A DNA stretch of 64,000 nt from Chloroflexota bacterium (lineage in GTDB: Bacteria > Chloroflexota > UBA6077 > CF-72): contig JACPOP010000015.1 in NCBI GenBank assembly GCA_016191465.1, positions 336,261 through 400,260 of the forward strand, read 5' to 3'. Both the position numbers and the translations under genes were made by a program. Shown piece by piece: positions 26,596 to 34,864 of the stretch; position 1 is the stretch's first letter, and each line of letters opens with the position of its first letter. The notes beneath the pieces were generated by a model. It was given only the letters and a program-made list of their open reading frames with translations, ran no database searches and had not been told where the DNA came from.

Positions 26596-29037
26596 TTACG
26601 GCACTGCCTGCTGCCCGCCGACGACATTCCAGGTTGGGACCAGCGGGACGTCTGGATCGAGCTCGATAATTGCCCAGAGGTCCCTGCCCGTGGAATCGCG
26701 CTCCACCACGCGGTTCCGAACGCCCGCGGGTGAGCCCAACTCCGCTGCCCGGAAGAGCGGCTCTGCCGAGCAGCTCTTGAGCGGGTCGCCCGGGGTGGGC
26801 CCGTCTGTCGCCGTCTTGAGGTCCAGCGTCATCCAGCACAGGTAGTAGCGCGGCTGGCGGTACGCGGGGTTCTGCTCGCGATCCGCGAACCAGACATACT
26901 TGCCCGAGATCGGCAGCTCGTACCGGCCGTCGATGGCTCGGGGCTGGTTCCTCCCCACGTCGAGGTCGGTGTACGCCCAGCTCCGCGTGAAGTACGTGAT
27001 CGGCACGCCGTACCCGTTCGAGACGAACGAGGCATTCGCGTAGGGTGCAGAGCTCAGGCGTTGCATGAAGTCGATGCCCGTTGGCGGCATGAGGGTTACA
27101 TGCGCAACCTGAAGCGATACCCAGTAGCCCACGAGCAGCACCGTGGCAAGGCCGGCCGCACCGGAGAACCCCATTCTGGCGGCTCGTGCCGACACCGTCG
27201 TGACGAGGGTGGCTCCGTGACCCCTCGGCCAGGTGTTCCACGCGACCGTCCCAAGGGCATACACCACCATCGCAATCATGGGATCGATGAAGAACACGGG
27301 CATTGGGACTCGGCGCATCAGGTATCCCGAGGAGACATAGCCCGGAGCCACCAGGTAGGCGGCGGCGAGGCCCACGGCCCCAGCGCCCACGACTTTCGCT
27401 GCTCCGCGGAGGGGACCGGCGACGTTCGGGTCCGCCAGGGACCGATCGGCCCACCCGGCACCGATTGCAACCGCCGTGGTCACCGCCCCCGCAAGGGCGA
27501 TCACCAGCACAATGGGATCCCAGCGCCCCCCGAGCGCACCAAACCACAGGGACGAGAGGCCCCGGTTGAAGAACTGGGGGCTGGCGTAGATGAACAGCGC
27601 CCAGGCTCCAACAGGCCAGGCAACCCATCGCCAGCGGTGCCCAGGAAGCGCGATGGCACGGTCGGCCGCCTGGAGCCGGTCCAGCAGCGCCGCGCCGACC
27701 ACGCTCGCGATCACCGTGGAGAGTGCTGCGAGAAGGAAGGTCTCGCGAGGGATGCCGACGATGGGAACAGAAGCCGCCTCCTCGCCGATCCTCAGCGGCA
27801 CCCGGATGTCGACGGTCCAGCTTATGGCCAGGTACAGCACCGAGAGCCCGGCCACGATCCCGGCAAGCGGCGGCAGCCACGAGGGCCGGCGGGTCAGTCC
27901 GCCCTCAGCGGGCTGAACGCCCGGCTTCAGCTCGGCCCGCCGCCTCCGCCCCAGCAGTCCAGAGAGCGCCAGTCCGGTGCCCACGAGTCCGACCACAAGC
28001 AGCAGGAACGGCGTGTCGATGCGAAAAGCTGTCCTGGCAAGGTTGGCGATGAGCTGCTGCGGCGCGAAGGGATTTCCAACGTACCGAGAGTCCCAGAAGA
28101 CCACGTTGTTGTCCAGGAAGAACCGCAGCAGCATCTGCTGACGCTCCTGGTCGTTCAGCGACGCGGCGAAATTCCTCGCCAGGTAGGTCAGGCGGAGATC
28201 TTCCAGCGCACGCTCCGGCCCCAGCTGCATGAACACCTGCGTGAGGAGGATCACCGCCCCGGCGAAGCAGCCCAGTCCCACGGGAAGCACCACCCGGAGC
28301 ACCGAGCGCCACGCTCCGCGGAACGTCAGGATCGCGTACATCGTCGCGGCAGCCGCGACGAAGACCGCGAACGAGAGCTCGAAGTATGTGTATGACAACG
28401 CGAGGGCAACCGTGAGCATTGCCACGCGCCGATTGGCGCCTCTCGCGGCGAGCTGTACCAGGTAGAGCTGGCCGAAGAAGAAGAAGCCCTGCCACACCCG
28501 GAAGCTATTAACCTGCCACTGGGCGTAGAGCAGGTAATCGGTTGCGAACACGAGGCACACGAGCGCGGCTAGCCACCTGTTCGCAATCGTGGAGAACAGC
28601 TTGAAGCAGAAGATGGTGGACAGTCCGCCGATAATGAGCGCGGCCAGGGCAATGTGCCAGCGGATATCCGTCATGCCTGCCAGGAGGAGCACGAAGGAGA
28701 AGAACCGCGGAAAGTTGCCGCCGTGTGTGTAGACGTAGGGATGGGCTGCCGCGGCGATTGCGTTTGACTCGTCGGCGAGGCCGGAGGACCCGCCCACGCC
28801 GAAGCGGAGCATGTTCGTGGCGTGCAGGTAGGCCGAGAAGGACTCGTTGCCATCCATGACGTAAGGGAACCCACCGGAAGCCCATAGCAGCCATGCCACG
28901 ATGGCGGTGTACACGGCGAGGACGCCGAGGAGGACCGCGTCCGGGCGAGAGCGGGTTGCGCGGGTCCAGCCGCGCCCGTGCCGCAGTCGCGCGACGGGGA
29001 TGCGGAGGCTAACGGCCGGGGCTACGCTGCTCGACAA
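26596..29037 (-). CDS. large polytopic membrane protein, AHPxxYTH family member A
   Basis: An 813-residue protein of unrecognised family. About ten or more hydrophobic helices are followed by a ~180-residue exported C-terminal domain. After helix one comes MDGNESFSAYLHATNMLRFG, then AHPYVYTHGGNFPRFF. QWQVNSFRVWQ follows in a later loop. The C-domain has ASFVSNGYGVPITYFTRSW and PRYYLCWMTLD. Helix count, the acidic residues in the first outer loop and the location suggest a GT-C-type glycosyltransferase or polymerase, but no known signature proves it. It is clearly paralogous to the proteins at 30,518, 34,865 and 49,256. The start is TTG at 29037, inside the 3' end of the upstream gene. Confidence 0.75.
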   Translation of the reverse strand: MSSSVAPAVSLRIPVARLRHGRGWTRATRSRPDAVLLGVLAVYTAIVAWLLWASGGFPYVMDGNESFSAYLHATNMLRFGVGGSSGLADESNAIAAAAHPYVYTHGGNFPRFFSFVLLLAGMTDIRWHIALAALIIGGLSTIFCFKLFSTIANRWLAALVCLVFATDYLLYAQWQVNSFRVWQGFFFFGQLYLVQLAARGANRRVAMLTVALALSYTYFELSFAVFVAAAATMYAILTFRGAWRSVLRVVLPVGLGCFAGAVILLTQVFMQLGPERALEDLRLTYLARNFAASLNDQERQQMLLRFFLDNNVVFWDSRYVGNPFAPQQLIANLARTAFRIDTPFLLLVVGLVGTGLALSGLLGRRRRAELKPGVQPAEGGLTRRPSWLPPLAGIVAGLSVLYLAISWTVDIRVPLRIGEEAASVPIVGIPRETFLLAALSTVIASVVGAALLDRLQAADRAIALPGHRWRWVAWPVGAWALFIYASPQFFNRGLSSLWFGALGGRWDPIVLVIALAGAVTTAVAIGAGWADRSLADPNVAGPLRGAAKVVGAGAVGLAAAYLVAPGYVSSGYLMRRVPMPVFFIDPMIAMVVYALGTVAWNTWPRGHGATLVTTVSARAARMGFSGAAGLATVLLVGYWVSLQVAHVTLMPPTGIDFMQRLSSAPYANASFVSNGYGVPITYFTRSWAYTDLDVGRNQPRAIDGRYELPISGKYVWFADREQNPAYRQPRYYLCWMTLDLKTATDGPTPGDPLKSCSAEPLFRAAELGSPAGVRNRVVERDSTGRDLWAIIELDPDVPLVPTWNVVGGQQAVP

Positions 29038-30406
29038 CGGTTTCCGAGGGCCTCATCTCGGGCGGGACGAGGCTGGGTATGAGCCTGCGGCTGACGCGCG
29101 CCAGGCCGACGCCGCCCAGCGACACCACGAACAACTCCGCTGGCAGGCGGTAGCGCTGATCGGGATCCACGACCGTCAGCATGGAGGTCAGCGTAAAGGC
29201 GAGAAGGCCCACCAGCGAGAGGGTGAAGAACGGGCTGTCCTTCCTGGAGGCGTACAACCCGACCAGCGCCAGGAGGTACAGGGGCACGAGGTAGAGCGTC
29301 TTCACCACCTTGTGAACGAAAGAATACTCGGGAAGGAACGGGGCCCAGTAGATCCGCAGCTTGTCCATCCAGAGCCGGAGCACATGCGACGGATCTGCGA
29401 CGATGGCCTGCATCGAGAGCTCCCGCAGGATGGCGGCCGACTCCCCGTCGCTCAGGCTTGTCTCGTCGGTCGGCGACGCAAGGCCGTCGGCCGCGGAGGA
29501 TGGCAGGCGCGTGCTCCAGCCGGGGACGAGCGCGACGCCCGGCGGCACCGTGAAATCTACGCCTTCCATGCCCCAGCCCTGCTCGGTCCAGTTCAGGCCC
29601 GCATAGAGGCCGAACCACAGGTACAGCTGCGTGCGGTCGTAGGAGCGGCTGATGAGTGCCGGGCCCGTAAGGAGCATGCCGGCGAGCAGGACGCCGGCTC
29701 CGGCTACCAGCGGAAGCAGGAACCCGGCGAAGATGCGTCGCAACCGGCGGGCGTTCCCCCACCCCGCGACCAGCAGGTACAGCGGGAGCGCCGCGGCAAA
29801 CGCGGGTGCGGTGGGCCGGACCAGCAGCACCAGGCCGACCGCCAGGGTGGCCGCGGCCGCGTCCCGAATGACGTGGCGGGATGCAGGTATAGCGAGGAGA
29901 CGGTCCGCGCTGAGAGCCAGAGCAAACAGGAACAGAGTGTCGGTGAGCACGTAGGCGGTCCAGAATAGGAACGTCATGTGGACTGCCGCCATCGTGCCCG
30001 CCAACAGACCTACCCGAGTGCTCCCTGTTCCGCGGGCCGTGAAGCGCGCGACGAGCAGCACGGTGGCAGCGCCCAGCAACACCTGACCCAGCGCCGCCGA
30101 CCACGGGAGGCCTCCGGTGCCGAGCGTGGAAAGCACCGCCAGGTACAGTCCGTAAAGCGGGGGACCGGCTGCCAGCACGGTCAAGAAGCCCGACGGGCCC
30201 TGTCGGACGATGTCGTTCGCCTGGGCCAGGTACCGGTAGGAATCAGGACTCAGCCGGGGGCCGAGGACGGCCACTGCCAGCAGGCGCAGGAGCACCGCAC
30301 CCACGAACAGCGCCGTCACGGGGTGCCGCGCGGCACCCCGAACGCGATCGAAGGTGACTCTGCCGCCCGTGGTTCGGTGCTCCTCCGAGCCGCCATGCTC
30401 CGCCAT
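29009..30406 (-). CDS. GT-C-like (ArnT/PMT-type) membrane glycosyltransferase
   Basis: A protein of about 465 residues with some eleven membrane helices. The first outer loop has LGPRLSPDSYRYLAQANDIV, with a conserved Asp (PDSYRY) where GT39/GT83-type enzymes place their catalytic acid. PPLYGLYLAVLS follows, then TDTLFLFALALSADRLLA. Such enzymes take a sugar from a polyprenyl phosphate and attach it to protein or glycan outside the cell. A short outer loop near WTEQGWGMEGVDFTVPP is unusual. An upstream GTG at 30427 is an alternative start. Its 3' end overlaps family member A by 29 nt. Confidence 0.75.
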   Translation of the reverse strand: MAEHGGSEEHRTTGGRVTFDRVRGAARHPVTALFVGAVLLRLLAVAVLGPRLSPDSYRYLAQANDIVRQGPSGFLTVLAAGPPLYGLYLAVLSTLGTGGLPWSAALGQVLLGAATVLLVARFTARGTGSTRVGLLAGTMAAVHMTFLFWTAYVLTDTLFLFALALSADRLLAIPASRHVIRDAAAATLAVGLVLLVRPTAPAFAAALPLYLLVAGWGNARRLRRIFAGFLLPLVAGAGVLLAGMLLTGPALISRSYDRTQLYLWFGLYAGLNWTEQGWGMEGVDFTVPPGVALVPGWSTRLPSSAADGLASPTDETSLSDGESAAILRELSMQAIVADPSHVLRLWMDKLRIYWAPFLPEYSFVHKVVKTLYLVPLYLLALVGLYASRKDSPFFTLSLVGLLAFTLTSMLTVVDPDQRYRLPAELFVVSLGGVGLARVSRRLIPSLVPPEMRPSETVVEQRSPGR

Positions 30407-30517
30407 GGTGCTGGTGCGTTCAAGCACGGAGAACGCGTCGGATGTCCTGCCCGTCCAGGGAGTCCTCTATTCTCACACCCACTGGGCCCTGCCCAAGCTC
30501 AGCCACCGCGCGCTACA

Positions 30518-33121
30518 TCAGCTTGGCGCGACGGTGAACGGAGCGCTGAAGTACGGCTCGCCGCTCTTCGTGTCCGTGCGGGGTTGCACCGAGACCACGG
30601 CTGTTCCAGAGAATTCCGCCGGTACAGCGATCGGCACGCCCCCGCTCTCTTCCCGCAGAAGTTGTCGCGCTCCATCGTCCCGAACTGAGTAGAGACGCAC
30701 GATGGTGCCGACTTCAGGCTTTCCAAGCTGCTGCGCGAACTGGTACTCGACGATGGCTCGTCGCTGCGAGCCCCCTCCCTCGACTCGCGGTCGCACGTAC
30801 AGGCCCTCGGCGCCCGCGAGGGGACGGAGGAAGGGGGGGTAGTCCCAGTCCAGCTTGATGATCGCCCAGGCGTCGCGCCCCGTGGTGTCACGGGCGACAA
30901 GCTGGTTCTGCAGTGGCCCATCGGTCTGATTGACCGTGTTTCGTACGAGCGGCTGCACCATGCAGCTCTCGTACTGGGCAGGGAACTTTCGCAGGACGGT
31001 CACGCTGTCGAAGGTAGGAAGGGTGATGCACAGGTAGTACTCGGGAAAGCGATACGCCTGGTTCGTCCGCTTGTCGGCCAGCCACAGGTAGCTGTCGAGG
31101 TTACGGTCCACCACCCAGCCGTCGCTCGTGAGCTGCACCTTTCCGCTGCCAATCTGCTCGTCAATGTACGACCACTGGCCCGTGTACGCGGAGACCGGCG
31201 CGGAGTAGGAGTTGCTCACGAACGATGCTCCCCGGAATGGAGGGGCAGCCAATTGTTGGAGGAACGTGTACTGATCGGGGGGGAACTCCCGCAGGTATAC
31301 GACCTGGTTGCGTGCCCACACGCCCACGAGGAGCAGCGCGAGCGCGCCACTGGCTGCTCGTACGGCGACCCGCGTGACGCGGCGGTCCGACCCCGCTCGC
31401 CTGTCGACAAGACCATTGGCGGGTTCCCCGCGATGCGTCACCCAGGAGAAGCCGGCGAATCCCATCGCATAGATGACGAAGGCAACCAGTGCGTCCGAAA
31501 GGAACACCGTGTAGGGAACGAAGCGCACGAGATAGCCAGAGAGCAGGTAGCCCGGCGAGAGCCAGAAGACGATGGAGTACGCGAGCCAGCCGCAGGCAAA
31601 AAAGCCCAGCAGCGGGCGGAAGAACCGCGGCCAGGCGAAGGCGGAAGGCCCGCGAACGAGCATCCAGGTGGCGAGCGCAATCGCCGCCACCAGGGCAGGG
31701 CGGGCCAGCCAGACGCCTGGCGTGATCCGGTCCATCCAGATGACCTCCTGCTCCTGCGCGTACAGCCGTGATTGGTAACGGAGGTACAGCGCTATCACGC
31801 TCCAGAATGCCCCGAGAGTCCAGAGAGCCGAGCTCCCGCCAGAGGATCTGATGCGCAGGTCCACGATCCGAGCGACGGCCCCGGCGGCGGCTAAAAGCAA
31901 CGGGTTCAGCCACCACCGTCCGCCACTCACACTCAGCGCTGCCGTGATTCCAGGTGTGGGTGGCAAGGCGCCCGCGAACATCAGACCATCGACGAGCGCC
32001 ACGCCCAACACGTAGCCCGAGAGCACCACGAAGGCAAAGGCAAGGTCATGAAGCAGGGTGCGTGAGAATGGCCACCGAGCTTCAAGCCGTCGAAAGGCAG
32101 TGGATGCCGAGGTCACATGTCGTCGGCCGCTCATCTCGTTGCGTATGAGGGTGAGCGCAATCGTGGCCGAGAGGATGACCAGAATGGCCGAGAACCACGG
32201 GCCGAACACCTGGAGCTGATAGCGGAAGACGCTCCCGATCAGGCGCTGCGGAGTCCTCGATGCCGCGCTGTCGACGAGGTTCAGCCAGAAGACGATGTTG
32301 TAGGTGTTGACGAGGTCGGTAATACGCTGCCGGATGTTCGGATCGCTGAGGGCGCTATTGCGCGTGGTAAAGGTCGTGGAGAAATCTCTCACAAGGCCGC
32401 TGACGCCGTAGTAGCCGATGAGCTGAATCGCCATGAGCGCGGCGCTTCCAACGGCCCCGAGAACCTGTGGAAGGAGCGCCGCTGCAATGGCGGGCCAGCG
32501 GCGCCACAAGAGCACGGTGGTAAAGAGGGCGGTCATGGTGAGCACAAACGCCGCGAACTCGTACTCGAAATAGAACATGGCGAGAAAATTCGCGGCCGTG
32601 ACCGGTATCCACCAGCGTGCGTGCGGACGCGTGAGCGCCCGCGCGCAAAGCAGGCTAGAAAAGAAGAAGAACAGGTGCCACACCCGAAAGGTATTGACCT
32701 GCCACTGCGCGAAGAGGACGTAGTCGGTGAGGAGGACCGCGCCATACACGAACGCGAACCCGGCCGATGCCAGCCGCCGCAGGAAGGCGAAGAGGAACAC
32801 GACACCCAGAAGGCCGAAGGTGAACGTGGAGACGACGATCTGCGCCTCGGCCGTCCGTGCGCCCAGCGCGTACAGCAGAAGTGCCGGGAACCGCGGAAAG
32901 TTCCCCTGGTGGGTGTACAGGAATGGGTGGGCGGCCGGGTTCGGGCCGTACGCTTCGTCCGTGAGACCGAAACTGCGCTCGATTCCGAAGCGAAAGAGGT
33001 TCTCGGCGTGGGTCAGCGTCGAGAACGTTTCGTTGTTGTCCATGACGAACGGCAGCCCGCGGGATCGAGCAATGAGCGCTCCGTAGACGACGACGTACAC
33101 GAGGACCAATGCCAGGAGCAC
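30518..33121 (-). CDS. large polytopic membrane protein, AHPxxYTH family member B
   Basis: An 867-residue paralogue of the protein at 26,596. Shared segments include FVMDNNETFSTLTHAENLFR, AHPFLYTHQGNFPRFP, QWQVNTFRVWHLFFFF, SGYLVRFVPYTVF, and in the exported domain ASFVSNSYSAPVSAYTGQW and PEYYLCITLP. It then carries an extra C-terminal beta-rich domain of ~120 residues (from GAEGLYVRPRVEGGG). A GTG at 33121 is the first usable start. The frame continues upstream into a polar stretch that aligns with the N-terminus of member A, but only non-standard codons are available there. Function unknown; probably transfer or polymerisation of lipid-linked sugars. Confidence 0.72.
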   Translation of the reverse strand: MLLALVLVYVVVYGALIARSRGLPFVMDNNETFSTLTHAENLFRFGIERSFGLTDEAYGPNPAAHPFLYTHQGNFPRFPALLLYALGARTAEAQIVVSTFTFGLLGVVFLFAFLRRLASAGFAFVYGAVLLTDYVLFAQWQVNTFRVWHLFFFFSSLLCARALTRPHARWWIPVTAANFLAMFYFEYEFAAFVLTMTALFTTVLLWRRWPAIAAALLPQVLGAVGSAALMAIQLIGYYGVSGLVRDFSTTFTTRNSALSDPNIRQRITDLVNTYNIVFWLNLVDSAASRTPQRLIGSVFRYQLQVFGPWFSAILVILSATIALTLIRNEMSGRRHVTSASTAFRRLEARWPFSRTLLHDLAFAFVVLSGYVLGVALVDGLMFAGALPPTPGITAALSVSGGRWWLNPLLLAAAGAVARIVDLRIRSSGGSSALWTLGAFWSVIALYLRYQSRLYAQEQEVIWMDRITPGVWLARPALVAAIALATWMLVRGPSAFAWPRFFRPLLGFFACGWLAYSIVFWLSPGYLLSGYLVRFVPYTVFLSDALVAFVIYAMGFAGFSWVTHRGEPANGLVDRRAGSDRRVTRVAVRAASGALALLLVGVWARNQVVYLREFPPDQYTFLQQLAAPPFRGASFVSNSYSAPVSAYTGQWSYIDEQIGSGKVQLTSDGWVVDRNLDSYLWLADKRTNQAYRFPEYYLCITLPTFDSVTVLRKFPAQYESCMVQPLVRNTVNQTDGPLQNQLVARDTTGRDAWAIIKLDWDYPPFLRPLAGAEGLYVRPRVEGGGSQRRAIVEYQFAQQLGKPEVGTIVRLYSVRDDGARQLLREESGGVPIAVPAEFSGTAVVSVQPRTDTKSGEPYFSAPFTVAPS

Positions 33122-33254
33122 CAGCCGATGGCGCGGTGCATCGTTGAACCTGTTGAACGCGCGCTGCGCCCGTGGCCATCGGGCAGTTTGCGATGAGCCC
33201 CTGCTCGAGGCGACGGGTGTGCCTGATGCGACGGAGATGCTAACTGGGCTCCCG

Positions 33255-33977
33255 TTAGCGGAGTGCGCCGGCAGGGGCCAGGAGGAGCTCGGGGCTCGCC
33301 ACGGCCGGGCCCGACCAGTCTCGGAAATCCTTCATGAACTGCTGCACCGCCTCGTCCGTCTTGGGGTGCGCGCACATCAACGGGAAGAACTTCGGCGGGA
33401 CCGTCACGATGTCTGCGCCCGCGAGGAGCGCTTCGTTGACGTCGATCATCTGGCGGATGCTGCCGACGATGATCTCGCTGGGCGTTCCGCGCTCCACGAA
33501 CGTGCGGTGGACCTGCGACACAATCGAAGCGGCGTCATAACCCACGTCGCGGATGCGTCCCCAGAACAGGCTAACGTAGTTCGCGCCCGCGGCTGCGGCC
33601 ATTACGGCCTGGTTGTAGGACATGCAGCACGTGCAGTTGACCTTGCCGCCCATGCGCCGAATCTCGTGGATGACCTGCAGCTCGTCCCAGCCAATGGGCA
33701 CCTTGATCGCCAGCGCCTCGTAATCGCCGAAGTCGGAGAGGAACTGCCGCGCCTGCACCAGCATCTCTTTCGGGTCGGTTGTGAACAGCTCGACACTCAG
33801 GGGAACGCTCGACCCGTGCTGTCGCAGCAGATCGATGATGTCGCGGATGTGCGTTCGGAAGTCTCGGCGCTCTTCCTTCGACAGGATCGAGGGATTGGTG
33901 GTGACCCCCCGCACGAATCCTCGGCTGAGCGCCTGTTCGATCTCGCCCAGATTCGCACTGTCAACAAAGAATTGCAA
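33255..33977 (-). CDS. TalC-type transaldolase / fructose-6-phosphate aldolase family
   Basis: A 240-residue short transaldolase-family enzyme. These (beta/alpha)8 Schiff-base aldolases handle C3 transfer or cleavage of ketose phosphates such as fructose-6-P and sedoheptulose-7-P. The N-terminal FFVDSANLGEIEQAL and GVTTNPSILSKE are family signatures, and LAIKVPIG carries the catalytic Lys. It is embedded among glycan genes rather than in a pentose-phosphate operon. With GmhA, GmhB and a kinase/nucleotidyltransferase in the window, a role in supplying sedoheptulose-7-P is plausible but inferred. The start is TTG, fixed by a strong Shine-Dalgarno sequence. Confidence 0.85.
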   Translation of the reverse strand: MQFFVDSANLGEIEQALSRGFVRGVTTNPSILSKEERRDFRTHIRDIIDLLRQHGSSVPLSVELFTTDPKEMLVQARQFLSDFGDYEALAIKVPIGWDELQVIHEIRRMGGKVNCTCCMSYNQAVMAAAAGANYVSLFWGRIRDVGYDAASIVSQVHRTFVERGTPSEIIVGSIRQMIDVNEALLAGADIVTVPPKFFPLMCAHPKTDEAVQQFMKDFRDWSGPAVASPELLLAPAGALR

Positions 33978-33988
33978 CGGAACCTCCT
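33975..33988 (-). promoter_or_regulatory. Shine-Dalgarno and TTG start of the transaldolase gene
   Basis: AGGAGG (plus-strand CCTCCT at 33983-33988) lies 5 nt before a TTG at 33975-33977. The protein then begins QFFVDSANL, the normal family N-terminus. The upstream ATGs at 34025 and 34004 would add residues the family lacks, so the ribosome-binding site decides for TTG. Confidence 0.75.
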
Positions 33989-34051
33989 CCAGCCGAGCCC
34001 GCATACCCGACGGGTGGTGCGTCAACGGTGGGCGAAATGTAGGCGAGTACG

Positions 34052-34753
34052 CTACCTGGCGTCAACGATTCGCCCCTGTTCCCGGACTGACGAAACACAG
34101 AGCAAGTTGGGCTGAAGCGCGAGGGGACCGCCATTGAGCAGGCGCGTATCTCGATCTGCCGGGAACAGCCCTTTGAAGCTGGTTGTATCCAGCGGGTTCA
34201 GGTTTTCGATTTCCGCGAAGTAGCTGTGCCCGATGCGTCGGAGCAGCGCACGGAAAGCTGGGTCCGGAAGCCAGTGGGCGAAAGGAAGGAAGGTGTGAAG
34301 CTCAACGGGAAACGCCCGGTTCGGTGTGGTGAAGAGGACACGGCGCGAGACACGGCAGACCTCGCGCACGAGCGCCGCCTGCTGTTCCCGCGTTCCGGCG
34401 TGCTCGACGACGGCGTTGCAGATTCCTGCCTCAAAATGATTGTCCGGGAGCGGGATCGAGCGCAGGTCGGCCTCGACGAAGGTCAGGCCCGGGAACTGCC
34501 GCGGGTACCATTGCGCGTCCTCGGCCTCGCGACCAATGGCCGTGAGGTGGTCCTTGTAGGGATACAGGCTTTCGAAGAAGTAATGGACTGGGTGCTCACG
34601 GTGCCCCGAGACGCCGAAGTCCGCCACACGGTCCGCTGGCCCGGGCGCGCATTCCCGCATGAACGTGGCGAAGATCTTCCGACGGGCCTTGAAGGCCATG
34701 TCGTTCTTCCAGCGATCGAGCGCGCCGAGGCTGGCGGAGTAGTTCAGGGGCAT
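34052..34753 (-). CDS. class I SAM-dependent methyltransferase
   Basis: A 233-residue enzyme with a Rossmann-like methyltransferase core. Motif I is degenerate (VADFGVSGHREHP, with Val-Ser where Cys-Gly is usual). LTFVEADLRSIPLPDNHFE is the acidic loop and motif that contact SAM. EAGICNAVVEHAGTREQQ and VCRVSRRVLFTTPNRAFP follow, as in sugar or lipid methyltransferases of the Methyltransf_11 group. It lies between glycan genes, so it may methylate a sugar or lipid carrier. The substrate is unknown. The gene is separated by 74 nt from the transaldolase on the same strand. Confidence 0.78.
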   Translation of the reverse strand: MPLNYSASLGALDRWKNDMAFKARRKIFATFMRECAPGPADRVADFGVSGHREHPVHYFFESLYPYKDHLTAIGREAEDAQWYPRQFPGLTFVEADLRSIPLPDNHFEAGICNAVVEHAGTREQQAALVREVCRVSRRVLFTTPNRAFPVELHTFLPFAHWLPDPAFRALLRRIGHSYFAEIENLNPLDTTSFKGLFPADRDTRLLNGGPLALQPNLLCVSSVREQGRIVDAR

Positions 34754-34864
34754 TTAGCTTCCTAACTGAGGGATCCGCGAACAGGCGGAGTCTGGGCGGT
34801 GGTTTTTCATGACGGGCGGCCAGCAGGCAAGTGGCTGCCCCGGACGTGCTGCAAGGGCGGGGTA